Shown piece by piece: positions 11,429 through 23,195 of a stretch of DNA of 64,000 nt. Source of the DNA: Lepisosteus oculatus (taxonomy: Eukaryota > Chordata > Actinopteri > Semionotiformes > Lepisosteidae); the NCBI RefSeq assembly GCF_040954835.1, contig NC_090698.1, forward strand, positions 42,940,157 through 43,004,156, read 5' to 3'. Below the pieces are notes generated by a model, which did not search any database, was not told the origin of the DNA, and was given only the letters and a program-made list of their open reading frames with translations. Each line of letters opens with the position of its first letter. The stretch's first letter is position 1. The position numbers and the translations under genes are program-made.

Positions 11429-12121
11429 ATGGAACACCCACAGGTATCTCAATTTTACCTCTTCCCCAAAATCCACAAACCGGACACCCCTGGACGCCCC
11501 ATCGTATCAGCATGTAACTGTCCAACTACTTACATCTCAGCCTTTCTCGACAGCCTCATGAGACCGCTGGTTGAAGATCTTCCCTCATACATCAAAGACA
11601 CCAACCACGCGCTCCAACTTTTCAATGATTTCCAATTTCAGGGTACCGAATGCCACATTTTTACCATGGACATCACATCTCTGTACACCGTCATTCCCCA
11701 TAATGACGGCCTTACAGCCCTCAGGCACACGCTGGACAAACGCACAGTGCTTGATCCACCCACCCACACCCTGGTACGCCTTGCAGAATTGGTCCTCACA
11801 CTGAACGCATTCTCTTTCAATAATCTTTTTTACCAACAGGTCAGTGGAGTTGCCATGGGCACCAGAATGGGACCCAGCTATGCCAACATTTTTGTTGGCT
11901 GGGTAGAAGAACGCTTCTTCGCTTCCTACACTGGCTATTTCCCTGACCTCTACAAACGATATATTGATGACTGCGTCTGTGCCGCCACATGCTCCAACGA
12001 TCAGCTTGAATTCTTCCTGCACCATTTCACCAACTTCCACCCATCCCTCAAATATACGGTTAACATATCTTCCACCACTCTTCCGTTTCTAGACATCCAC
12101 TTGTCTATCAACTACCCCTGA
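11429..12121 (+). CDS. Penelope-type reverse transcriptase fragment in PLE1
   Basis: The frame shows Penelope RT landmarks in order: FPKIHKPDTPGRPIVSACN near the N-terminus, the FTMDITSLYT block (motif A Asp), GVAMGTRMGPSYANIFVGW (motif B), then YKRYIDDCV (catalytic YIDD). It continues to FLDIHLSINYP. Residues upstream of FPKIHK that family members carry are absent, so this is a 5'-truncated remnant and the first Met is probably not a true start. It makes no sense as a host gene. Confidence 0.85.
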   Translation: MEHPQVSQFYLFPKIHKPDTPGRPIVSACNCPTTYISAFLDSLMRPLVEDLPSYIKDTNHALQLFNDFQFQGTECHIFTMDITSLYTVIPHNDGLTALRHTLDKRTVLDPPTHTLVRLAELVLTLNAFSFNNLFYQQVSGVAMGTRMGPSYANIFVGWVEERFFASYTGYFPDLYKRYIDDCVCAATCSNDQLEFFLHHFTNFHPSLKYTVNISSTTLPFLDIHLSINYP

Positions 12122-12599
12122 CAGTCCACTTCAGTTTATTACAAACCCACGGATTCACACAGCTACCTCCTGTACAGCTCATTTCACCCCAACCACACTA
12201 AAAACTCTCTTTTTTTTCACAGTTCCTTAGGTTACGACGATTATGCAGCGACGACATCGACTTCGAAAACCAAGCCCTCGAAATGTACTCATTTTTCATC
12301 AACAGAGGATACCCCAGCAGTGTGATTGACAGGGCCCTTGCCCGAGCCAAAAACACCCCCCGGACCATCAACCCGATCAGGAACTCCCGCCGTAACAACC
12401 GCATTCCCTTGGTGCTTCCTTACCACCCTAACACACTTCCTATCCCCAGGACCATTAACCAGAACTTTTCCATCCTACAGGATGATCCCTCCATTGGGGC
12501 CCTCTTTTCTGATCGCCCTATCATCTCATATCACCGACCACCTAATCTGCGTAACCTCCTTGTTCACAGCTCCCTTGACCGCCCTTAGCAACCATCCAC

Positions 12600-13020
12600 A
12601 CCAGGCACTTTCCCTTGCAACAGAGCTCGCTGTATCACCTGCAAGTACACAGCCACCACCACACTCATTCAAGGCCCCTCAGGACAATTCCGGATCACCC
12701 AGACAGCATCTTGTACCTCCAGCAACCTTATTTACTGTATCTCTTGCAGTAAATGCCCAGCCATCTACATTGGGGAAACGGGAAGGAGACTCGGAGACCG
12801 CTTCAGAGAACACGTCAGGGCTGTGAAGATTAAAGATCTCTCCAAACCCATTGTTTCTCATTTCACCTTTGACAGCCACGACCACTCTAATCTCTCCGTC
12901 TGTGTTCTCAAAGACGGTTTTCCGAACTCATACATCAGAAAGACCACCGAAACTAAAATTATTCTGCAGCTAGGATCACACATTCTCCCTTCCCTTAACG
13001 ACAGATTACTGTTCTTTTAA
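12600..13020 (+). pseudogene. GIY-YIG endonuclease region of PLE1
   Basis: In reading frames downstream of the RT, the Cys-rich linker CNRARCITCKYT, the YCISCSKC pair and IYIGETGRRLGDRFREHVRA identify the GIY-YIG endonuclease of Penelope-like elements. The region ends SLNDRLLFF just before the tail. The corresponding region is open in the copy at 62543-63553. Across the whole PLE1 coding region the frame is interrupted a few times, so it should be read as a remnant. Confidence 0.8.
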
Positions 13021-13188
13021 ATTTTCTCCATTCATTGGAAGTTTCATTTCACACCTCTCTGCACCCTTTCTGACTTCACACCTCTTGATTGGCCTCTCTT
13101 TCTGTCCCCTGCTCCCGCCTCTCACTCCTCCTCCCTCTCAACCTTTGTTCTCCCACTACTTTACCTTTGCCTACTGCCCTGTCTCTCT

Positions 13189-13225
13189 CACACCTGAAGA
13201 AGGCTCCACGGCCGAAACGTTGTGT
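13189..13225 (+). other. Conserved PLE tail box, hammerhead-like
   Basis: CACAC, CTGAAGA, a short GGC/GCC stem, then GAAAC and GTTGTGT occur in order. PLE pseudo-LTRs are known to carry hammerhead ribozymes, whose core uses CUGANGA and GAAA boxes around stem II. The fit is imperfect (an extra A before stem II and no clear cleavage triplet), so function is inference. The same block recurs in reverse at 11106-11142, 23226-23260 and 62339-62375. Confidence 0.4.
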
Positions 13226-13237
13226 TCTCTTTCTTAG

Positions 13238-14098
13238 AAAGGCCATGTAGGACTTATCACTGTATCCAGTGGCAAACTGAGCATAGTGAATGAGCAACAC
13301 AATGTTAGTTGGCAGCAAACAAACAACAAAAACAGTGAAAACAGTAATGGCCATGAAAATTGCTCTGGACCTCTTGGTCCTGTTGGCTGCATTGGAAGCC
13401 TTGAGGCACCGTAATGATACGGACGTAACAAACAGTGATACAAATCAATGGTATGTAGAAAAAAATGGAGCAGAAAATTGGAAAGAAGTAAAGGTAGTAA
13501 CCCTTAAGCTCTTCAAATTTCAGCACATCATGGCAGGTACTAATGTTCAGTTCCGATACATCGACAGTCTGCTCAGATAGGAGAATGGGCATGACTCCGC
13601 CAATGGCGAGCAGCCACATGGTGCAACACACAATCATGGCATTGTGTTGGCTGTGCCAGGTGAGAGACTTCATGGGATAAACCACAGCCAGTAAGCGGTC
13701 CACACTTATACACATCACAAGCAGAACAGAGCAATACATGTTGCAGTAGAAGGCAAAAGTTGCTATGCGGCACATTGCAGGTCCATATCCCCAGTTATTG
13801 CCATTGAAATGGTAAGAAATCTTAAAGGGAAGGAAAAGGATAAACAGCATGTCGGCAACTGCCAGATTCAGCATGTATATCGCTGCTGGCTTCTTCGGAC
13901 GAATTTTCAAGATGAACATGATGACTGCAATGGCATTCAGGGGACAGCTGATGATGAACACCAGGGTATAAACAGTAGGGATAAGAATGGTCGTCAGAGG
14001 TCCAGTGAGGTATTGCGTGGCTTCTTTTGATGTCGACATACTGGTGTTGCCATCTGCAATTCTGTTTGTGAAGACTGGGAAACCTTTGTTAATCAACT
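13238..14098 (-). pseudogene. PAR1-like receptor pseudogene (truncated, mosaic)
   Basis: This is receptor exon 2 from its acceptor at 14098 through TM6 and into ECL3. It then stops at the Penelope-like element, so TM7 and the tail are lost. An extra base in ICL3 (near 13412, accgtaatg where the paralogues read accgaatg) shifts the frame after CYVRII; the frame encoding MAITVFTVFVVCLLPTNIV follows in another phase. The N-terminal part (ELINK, GFPVFTNRIADGNTS) and the adjoining intron match gene 1, while ECL2 to TM5 (SEQTVDVSELNISTCHDVLK) match gene 2. A short SQHN patch in ICL2 recalls gene 4. No exon 1 was found on its side of the duplication. It cannot encode a working seven-helix receptor. 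Confidence 0.9.
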
Positions 14099-14458
14099 CT
14101 GACATGGAAAGATCAAATCAACAAATTAAGCCTATTTTAAGGTAGGCAGCAGAAAATATTAATATTATAACAGAAGTAAATACTAGCTTATATGCTATGA
14201 CTTTTTCAAATGTAAAGTTTACATACAGTGCCAGTGGACATTTCTTAGCCTACACAAACTTAATGAGCTTTTTTTTTAATTTTTGCTCTGTAGATATCAG
14301 TACACAGGAATGTCTTTACAGAGTCCTTATAATACTGATAATAATGTTTGAAGCAGTGGCAGTTAGCAAAATGTGTGCACAGAAGATGCACTATGAGGAC
14401 GTTTTTGGTAGCTGTGCAGCTGTTAGTTCAACTAACAAGGTACTGCCCAGTTACCTAC

Positions 14459-15919
14459 TGTAGCGGCGAGGCTTATTAATAAGGCAGAATTAAGTGTTTC
14501 TGAGCTTTCCCAAATGAGGCCCCATGTCTATGTTCATCTCTGTGGTGCAGCCACAGAGAAACTATTCATGCAGGCTGATTTAGGGTTCCTTTGATAAGGA
14601 CAGCTCCCAAAGGGGGATGCACTTAGCTAAGCCTGGCTATCATGATCAACGGTCATCCATTGGCGCCTATCTGTCTAGGGAGTGCCAGTTGGACATCTGG
14701 ACTGCATTCCTAAGTGTCAGGAGTAAGTGACTCATATCTCACCTTGATCAACCAATCAGGGACTGGTAGGGCCGAGTAACCCACGTGGGAATCTGATGCC
14801 CATGGAACTTTCAGCCAATCAATGAGCTGAAGTTCCTCCAGGTAAAAACAGGCAACACAGAGAGCCTGAGAGATTCAGATTCAAGATTCAGTAAGATTCT
14901 GGAGAGGATTCTGTGGACTGTTCTAAAGGGAATTCAAAGGAGAATTCCAGGGCAGGACGGCCCAGGAGCAGAAGGCTCCCAAGGGCAGGACATTCTCGCA
15001 GCGCGCCTCCTGACCATCCTGAGACTCAGCCCGGACAACCACGGAACGGCCAGTGTGTCCGAGTGCCAGAACTTTCCTTTGTTCTGAGAGTCTAGAGCGG
15101 AGGTTGCCAGAGAATAACCAGAGGATCCACCCGAGGTTAGCACCAGCAGCAGGCCTCGTGAACAGGTCGGGACTGTGGACAGCTGAATCACTATTCAGAA
15201 CTAACTATTCATCAGGAACGAACTGGTCCTCTTCCTGACTTGCTGGGACCCACAGTCATCTTTTCTCCTGTGCACAACCTTTGCTAGTTAAAGCCAACAG
15301 CGAGCATCAGCAGCGCACCGTCGCAAGCCGCACAGCACAGCCTGGCACGGAGCCAGAGAGCGCGGATTGGACAGCAAGAGCCTGCAACTGTTTCTTTGTG
15401 CCCGCAGGAGATCTGAATCCCCAGAAATTGGATGAGTATTCAACTTCAATGCATTACAGCTCGAGAATTCAATTGTTATCCCAACCAGTTGATATCAATT
15501 TAATTCCTAAGAGTTATGTACTTGTTTTGAGTATCTAATGTAGAAGTTATAACCAAGTGCATTTACGAAACGGTCTAAATGAATGATATACTGAACGTTT
15601 GTCCTCTTGATATGTGTAACACTTTGTAACTGACTGAATATATACCTTTTGTATTCTGATAACCCTCTCGATAAGATCTGTTAGTTTTACATGCATATTC
15701 TATGTATTAATAAATGTATCCTCGTGTATTAGTACCTGTGTGTGTGCGTTGTTGAGTTATGTCGCATGGTTGGACTCTAAAGCCATCAAAAGAATCAACT
15801 TTGTGATTTACTGCTGCAATTAATAATTGTCTCAGTAAATGCCCGAACCCTACAGAACTGGTGCCTTCAGAGAGCCACTATGATTACATATTTGGCGTCC
15901 CTGAGCCGGGTTTCTTACA
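14459..15919 (+). mobile_element. Solo LTR-like insertion, about 1.46 kb (TGTAGCGG...TTCTTACA)
   Basis: The unit starts TGTAGCGGCGAGG and ends TTTCTTACA, with ctac on both sides (14455-14458 and 15920-15923). The left duplication copy has an empty site (acctaccctt near 2146), which proves insertion and gives its ends. An AATAAA signal sits at about 15708-15714. The size, TG...CA ends and 4-bp target repeat fit a solo LTR of an endogenous retrovirus or related LTR element. No internal genes are present. It entered after the duplication. Confidence 0.75.
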
Positions 15920-15923
15920 CTAC

Positions 15924-18900
15924 CCTGGTGATTTCTGTTGTAATTAATATAATATCTTTAAATATACTTTAAGTAAAAGACATACTGTATACTGTATATA
16001 GCATAATATTAGTGTCACATCAAGAAAACATCTAATATGTTCAAACAATATTTTGTCATGTTAATAAAAGGGTTTCTGCTATATAGTGCACTGTATAATC
16101 CATCCATAATACTAAACTGCTTTTCCATACAGATGATCAACGAGCCTAATCTGCCTGAAATCCCACATGGACATGTGAAAACATGCAAATTCCACAAAAA
16201 GGTACATCAGGCTATTATTGACCCTAAGCCCCAAAGGATATGAGGAAGCCATACCACTGTTGTGTTATATATCCAATCCTGGATCCAATATCCAATAGTA
16301 AGTATTTATGCCTCTTATTAATACACAATTTAATAAATGGCTTTTTTGCATACATTACAAAAAGTATGGAACATTTCATTTATTATAAAAAGAAACACTG
16401 TCACTATGTTTTCCATCTCTGACTTCCATCTTCCAAGGTGCCTAGATCCCACTCTTCCACTACATACAGCAAGGCCCTCTCACGTCCGTATGAAGTGTGC
16501 ACGAAAGTAAACTATTTAGTGACTAGTGAGTCAGAGTTTTTGGCTGTAGTATCTAACCTGGCCTTTCCCTCCCACACAAACTGCTTTAACCAGATGCTTT
16601 AACGAGTGCTGACATGCCCAGCAGTGGCAGAATGGCTGATATGTCCCCGTCTGAGTATGAAAGTAGGCTGCAGGTTCTTCCCTAACTGCACTTAATTACT
16701 TTCTAGCAATGTGAAGGACCTGGAAGAGTGAAGATAGTCCTTCACAGACCCTTTGTAATAAAAAAAACTACCTAAGAGCACTGTATTTTACTGTGGTCTT
16801 TCTGTAGTTTCTATTTATCTATTTGTTGGCAGTTCAACAGTGTTGTCGGGTTAAGGCAAAACTTTAGCTCTCTTCTGATGTCCATCTGCCACTATATGTA
16901 ATATGTATGCAAACACAGTAAACAGCTTGAGTCTCCTTGCTTACTGGTCTCTGCCCAAGCAGACAAAGTGACATGTGTTTCAGGGGGACTCCCCCATAAA
17001 TAAGGTGGTGCTCCCAAGTTGTTACCAGGGACACAAGTATAGATAAAAACTGATCTGATGAAAAGGCCATACTACTAACCATCCTCTTTCAGTGTTGTAT
17101 GAACTGCTGTCATCTGCTTCCACTCCCACTTGTATTGCTGTAGGACCCATTGACTGACTCTTTCACTTCTTGGTCTGGATCTCTGTCCGAGCTCACTCTC
17201 AATTCCCAGACAAGGACTAGTAACCGTCAGGACATTGTGGATGAACAGAGACTGACTCCAAGTCTCCCAGTCTCTGACTCCTGTGCTGTGAGGTCTGGTG
17301 ATATACTCTCTACCTTTGAACCAGGAGAGCCTGGAATATCTCCCCACTTCAGAGATGTCTTCACCTCTTAGGTCAGTCACATAATGAGACCACCAGCATG
17401 CTCTCCTCCTCTGGGTCAAAAGTTAGGATGCCCACTCTCTCATAGCTTTGGACAATTACGCATTTTTCTCAGAAAGCTTTCTGATGGTCTCACCTGAGTT
17501 TAAAGCTACACCTCTTCAGGGATGCTGCAAAATCTTCAGGTGTTCTGCTGCCTTCTGACTGGCCAGGATGCACAGCGTTACTGCAGGGGCTTATGCCTTT
17601 TTGCATGCCTCACTGCTACAGTTATACCATGCTCTGCTACTGGTGGGCAGTTCAGCCAGTCTGGAGGAAAGTTAGTCCCACATGGGACTCACCCACATCA
17701 CCACATGTGAAGTCTGACTTCTCCCAGTTCTTCCAAATTTGCTCCTCTGTCCAGCTGACTAGACTCTGTATCTCATGTGGGCATCTCTGTCTCCAGGACT
17801 TAATGGTAGGTACTGTGCACCTCTCCTAACTGATCTGGCATTTTCCACTTCCAGGAAGCTTCCAGACATCACTTCTGATTGCTTGCCACTCTTTAAGCCC
17901 AAGCAGTGAGGTCTACTTCTCTCTTGATATACAGTCTTCTCAATGTGAAGATCATTGCCACCACCTAAAAGTCCACTACAGTATATATTAGTCTACTCAA
18001 GTCAGTCTGGTAGATTTCTAAATTTCAATTTCATCCAATACATCACTGAGAGAGCAGTTCCTCTTTTGCTGAGGTTGCAGGCTTCTGTTTCACTATTTAT
18101 ATCTCCCAATTTTCCATAGATTATCCATTTTAGTATTTTGTTCCATTAAAACTGCTCAGGTAAATGGTCCTGACAGGAACATTTTTCCTAAGACCTACTT
18201 TCCTTATGTATTAATACAGTATAAAGCATATGCACAAATACTGTTATAGCAATGGCAATGTGTACATTGCTTTGTACAAATAATGTACCAAAAGAGTCCC
18301 TATAAAATCTGGCAACATTTCAGATTCACTTCCATGATAATACTTTGATTCCTACTCCACGGCATATTATATTATATATTAATTGTCCACTTTTTAGTTT
18401 TACATTAAACCACATAGCTGTGTTGCAGATGATCAGGATTAAAATCAATAATTCATTAAGTACTTTTGTCTGGCTTTTTCACCCACGACAAAAGTGTATA
18501 CACTGTACTTCATCATATGAGGAGTCTACAGTACTAACTTCTACTTGTGCTCTTTCCTGCATTACTTGCTCTATAGCCAGATCTATTAAGTCTATTATCC
18601 AAAACAATTAAAAGCTGGAATTGCTTTTGATACATTATTGGTTCCTATTATGCAATGTGTTTTAATGGATGTTTATATGCTTTCAATTTCAGTATGGAAA
18701 TAACTCTACTTGTACTTCTATTGGAAGATAGTAGGATATGGTGAGCTACTGTAGTATTGTATTGATAACCTGAACCAAGCAATAAATGCACCATATGAAC
18801 CTATGTGACTTCACTCACAGAATTGGTTTCTTTGCCTATCAGAATATTTCTTAATTTAGTTTTGCAATGTATTTTAGATATATTTGGGATATATTATTGC

Positions 18901-21328
18901 ATCTGTTACATTATTTAATTATTAGTCTGCTCAGCATATACATATCCAGGGAAGATTATAATATATACAAAGTTGGCACTTTATGTAAGCACAAGAAAAG
19001 CTACCACGCAAGTAAAATAAAAGAACGATCTCACAGTTTAGCTACAAAGATGGTATTGCCATCCACATGCTCAGCAAAACGATACACAAATGTAAGAACT
19101 AAAAAATTAGAAATTTTTCTACAAAGTAGAAATGTAATCACCCTATTGGTATGTTTTCAATGTTCACGAGAACTGTAAACCATTAGTGTAACACAAAGCA
19201 GTTGCTGGGGATATAATTGAGTTCACAGATACTGTCTAAACAAATAAACTGATGCTGTTAGGTCGGCAGGGACTGAGCAGTTCCACTTTCAGTGGGTAGT
19301 TTCTTCCAACACTGAGGAGCAAGGAAGGACAATGAATGGGCTCTGATGTGGGTGAATGGAGTTTGAGTACATTAGAGATGATGCAGAGCGAGCTGGAGAG
19401 GGTTTGAGGAAAGAGGAGGGATAGAAAACAGGCCATTTCAAAGTGACAAACGAGACTTTGTTTGTTCTTGCCTACCACTCGTTCTTTGCCCCAGTTGTGC
19501 TAGTTCTTTGCTACTGTAGCTTAGATTCAGATGTACTGCTTATCAATGTAGCCAGCAGAGGGAGTGAGGAAATGGGGTGAGAAAACCAGGAATAGAAAAG
19601 ACAGATAGACAGGGAGATAGTGCTGACTAGAAAGCAGGACAAGGGGGTATTTACCACAGCGCAGACTAGTCTTTGCTCAGAATCCTTAATAACCAAGGTG
19701 GCGGATTCAGCAAATATTTACTCAAGGAGAAGAAGTGACATGTGCACAGCAGCGAAGACACGTGTTGGGAATAGGAGAGGAAGCAGCTGAGAGTGACACT
19801 GACGTTCTTGGCAGAGGAGGGGGATAGGGTGGTGGCAGAGTGAAGAGGAAAAGAGATCAGCAAAGGGGAGGCAGAGGAAGGAGAGGAGCGGAAGTCAGAT
19901 TTTGAGTGGTTCCATTTGGGATGTGAGGGATTCCAGGTGGAAATGGCTAAGAAACAGGAAGAGATATATAAATAGACATAAGTATCCCAGAGGAAAGAGA
20001 GGAAGAACTGAGCATAAAAATGAACTGAAGAGCTGAAGGAGAAGGTGAGAGGAGTCTATGAGCAAGTGTAGAGAGTGGAAATAGCAGGGAGCCCACTGTG
20101 GTAGAGGCCTGTCTACATGTTTTGGGGATCCATGTTGGGGCACATAAAGACCAGTGAGTAAATTTTGAATCCAATGTAGGACATCTAGGAGTTCCAGTGA
20201 CTTCAATCCTTCAAAGGAATGGACAAGTAGAGTGCATCCTCCTCACTTTTTAGCTCATCAGTGTGCAAGCTTGTATGCTGGTTATCTGGGTGAGTAATCT
20301 TGGCATAACCCTGGAGCACTGCAGGCCTGTAGACATGCCTTATAAGTGCATTGAAAGTAATGTGTTGAGAAATAAAAGCTTTGCTCCAGACCACATGATT
20401 CAAATGGAGTGAGATAAAAAGGCAATTGCGAATACATTTTGAGACTGAAACTTGCTCCTCCTAGATGAAGTACAGCTGAGCATTTTGCACCCATCAGAAG
20501 CAAGATAACTGCCTAGGGACTGGCCTTAAAATGTGCAGGAAAAGATCTCTGAAGTACTTTATAGCACGCAAATAAGGGCTTGTCTGAGCTGCACCCCAAC
20601 CAACAAGCTCACTATATTGTTCATTGCAAAGAGTGGGGAGCAGAAAGAACTGAACTCTGGCTCTTCAGGTTCAGTGTGTGGTGGGGGAGCTGGAGAAGCA
20701 AAAGCAGGGTTCTGCATCACTGCTCCCAGATGTAGAAGGATGTCATAGCCCCATTGACTAACCAGATTTCGTTGTTGTATGATCACAATGAAGCAACCAT
20801 AAAGGAGCAGTGGGTTAATGGTGCAATAAGAACAGATACAATATTTGTGCAGACTCATGCAAAAATTTGTATAACCTGGAATGCTGTAAATTATGGGCAA
20901 GACTGATCTTTTTGTATTCAGATGAGGGGCTAGTGGTTAGTGGTTAGTGCTGCTATGTCACAGCTCTTGACTTCTGTATTTGTGTCTGAGCTGCCTGTCT
21001 GTGTAGACGTTACATGTACTCCCAACAATCATGTGATTTTTCACCAGGTGCTCTGGCTTTCACCCATAGTCTATTATGATGCGGTCTAGGCTGATTGACA
21101 ACTCTAAATCAGTTTTTTTTTCCCAAGGTGAGCTGCCTTTAATTTTATGAAAAAACATAAGATTGTTTCGGTAAATTTACAGTAAATGGCAAGTATTAGT
21201 CACCTCTTCTTGTGGTTCACCCTCAACAAAGCCTTCTCACTTGAAATCCTGTTGTAAAATTCACATTGAAGTGAATGAGTGAATGGTGGTTTTCTATACT
21301 TTATATCCTGGGGATGCCAGTGTGTATG
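15924..21328. other. Duplicated spacer, right copy, no gene seen
   Basis: Counterpart of 2150-7808. No recognisable coding exon or RNA. A stretch at about 18081-18313 (gcttctgtttcac to ataaaatctg) has no counterpart in the left copy, where gttgcag is joined directly to caacatttcag. Short homology at that joint suggests deletion in the left copy rather than insertion here. Confidence 0.5.
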
Positions 21329-21336
21329 TCAAGACC

Positions 21337-21828
21337 ACTAACCGGCCCAGACCAGCTTCCAAGAGGGCTAATCAGTTCCAGCAGCAGGGTGTTAATTACA
21401 AATTTCTCATCAGACGCCTTACCGTGCAGCAGGCTGCATTATTTAAGCTTCCCTTACCCGTGTATCGCTGCTCGGTATTGAGTTCTCTTCTTGTCGCTCT
21501 ACCTAGCGTTCCTTTTCCTTTTGCCTTACTGGAATTTTGACTTCACCTTTTGCCTTCGGACTTTGGTTCTCGTCTCGCCCCTTGGATTGCTTGCTACCTG
21601 TGACTATTTTCGGATTTCACCCTGCCGCTCTTGTTTCGACCTTGTACCTGTCTCTCGTTCTGGATAGTTGGCCACCAGTGCCTTTACCGGATCTTGACCT
21701 ACTGTACCTTACGCCTTCGGACTACGACTCAGCTCCAGGTTTTGCTCTGTTCGCTTACTCGCCTCCCAAGGACTCCTGCATCTGCATCAGATCCTTTTTC
21801 ACCACTACCTAGCTTCGGTACAGTGTAT
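21337..21828. mobile_element. Pyrimidine-rich interspersed element with 8-bp flanking repeat, right copy
   Basis: Same element as 7817-8294, again between two copies of tcaagacc (21329-21336 and 21829-21836). It carries 15 bases (near 21614) that are missing from the left copy. Confidence 0.5.
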
Positions 21829-22321
21829 TCAAGACCTTGTTGGTTTTGGATTTACAGTATGTTTGCATTGCAAGCCACTTGTTTCATAGTAGTGGCAAGA
21901 TATGCTTACATCCTCTTCTACAGTAGAAACTTGCAGATGAATTATTCTGAGAATTCTTTTATAGCCTTCTTCCAATTTGTGGAGGTCAATGATCATTTCC
22001 CTGCAGTCTTTGAACAGCTCATTGTCCTCAGCCATGATGATGATCCTACTATTGAAATATTTTTATTACTTCCTTTCACATCCCAGTGAAACATGAAACC
22101 TTTAGAAGTTTCTACATGGTTGAAGACCCATCCATTGCACTTTCAAAGAGCAGAACGAATTTTTGATTAGCATTTGTTGAATTGTATTTAAAGTAATACT
22201 TAAAGATGTGAATAAATGTGATTTGCTTTTTTTCTAGAGTTCAGCTAATTGTTTTTTCAGGGCAAATATGATTTTGTTTTGTGCAATATGGTTGCATGTA
22301 CTACTTGTGCTATATAACAAT

Positions 22322-22628
22322 CCTTCATGGTTTTAGTTTCCTGTTCCTTATTCCCTGCCCTGCCGGTCCCGACCCGGTTCTTGTTTTAACTTCGGATGGA
22401 TCCCCTGGTCTAGGACTCTGCCTCCACGGCCGAAACGTTGTGTTCTCTTTCTTCTTTTTTTCAGCATGGAATAAACCTATTACTTGTTCCTTTGCAGCCT
22501 ACGCATGCTGACGCAGCTACCCACCTGAACTACTACCGCCTTCTCTTGCATGACTATTTTCCCTATTGCATCCTCACAATTCAGATCGTGTCGTCCGCAT
22601 AGGGCCTCGAAAGAACCGGATCGTGACA
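22322..22628 (+). mobile_element. LTR-like piece carrying a Penelope tail fragment
   Basis: The first 100 bases (from ttcatggttttag) match the LTR-like unit at 10656-11057. From about 22423 to 22526 the sequence is instead the Penelope 3' tail (ccacggccgaaacg through cttgttcctttgcag to cagctacccacct). The remainder ends cggatcgtgaca at 22628, a typical end of the TGTCAC...GTGACA class. The composite marks the right border of the segmental duplication. It is a fossil with no coding capacity. Confidence 0.6.
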
Positions 22629-23195
22629 TAGCCTAAATGGACTGGCATCCCATCCCGGATTGGAATTCATGAAGCAGATTTTCATCTCTCGACCACCTTT
22701 TCATCTCCCCTATACCCCTTCTCTTTCTTTATTTTCTTCCCTGTCTAATTTCTTTGCCTCCTCTTCCTGCTTTGTCCATCTAAGCTCCCCCCTAACCTCT
22801 CCAGACTACTACTGTATGTGATATGCAAATGTGAGAGCTTTTAACATTTTCCTTCCTACATTTTATTATCAATGATCAATTTGAAAGTTTTTCAAACTTT
22901 AAATAAATACATACACATGTACCTGTAAAATTGCAAGACACCTAGTGGAAGCAGTGATTTATTTTTCTGGAAATTAATAAACAACACTTACTACATGAAT
23001 CTGTAAATATTTTTTTATTGTTTTAAACAATTTAATTTTTCTGTTAAATGATTTATACATAGGAATCTTGCAGAGCTCTCGAAACCATTGTTATCTGAGT
23101 AAAGCATTGCAGGAGTACATCTTACACAATTCTCCATATGCAACTGTATTCTTTACGGTATAGCAGAATATACAATTCATGAGGCAAACACTGGT
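22629..23195. other. Spacer, no gene seen
   Basis: AT-rich sequence with a pyrimidine-rich tract near 22680-22800. No protein-like frame or RNA gene recognised. Confidence 0.4.

Larger units (their letters stand above)
11058..13237 (+). mobile_element. Penelope-like element (PLE1) with inverted left end
   Basis: The element encodes a Penelope-type reverse transcriptase and a GIY-YIG endonuclease region, followed by a 3' tail with a conserved CCTGAAGAAGG...GCCGAAACG box. The first 310 bases (11058-11370) are the reverse complement of the right end (about 12949-13237), so the element is bounded by inverted pseudo-LTR-like ends. The coding region is 5'-incomplete and broken in a few places. The right end stops inside the receptor pseudogene: the receptor sequence resumes at 13238. 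Other copies are at 22.4, 23.2 and 62.3 kb. PLEs mobilise by target-primed reverse transcription. Confidence 0.9.
13238..22321. repeat. Segmental duplication, right copy (unit B)
   Basis: Direct duplicate of 922-8790. It contains the receptor pseudogene, the private LTR-like insertion at 14459-15919, a private stretch of about 233 bp near 18081-18313 that unit A lacks, and a 15-bp difference near 21614. Homology ends at 22321, where an LTR/PLE fragment begins. Apart from indels the two copies are nearly identical, so the duplication is recent. Confidence 0.92.

Noticed and set aside
12326-12826. 166-codon frame in the Penelope element (and its copies near 62737 and 63592)
   Set aside because: Alternate-frame shadow of the endonuclease coding region. 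The GIY-YIG motifs are in the other frame.
13076-13354. Minus frame that starts in receptor TM6 and runs into repeat sequence
   Set aside because: A chance read-through from the truncated receptor pseudogene into antisense of the Penelope tail, not a fusion gene.
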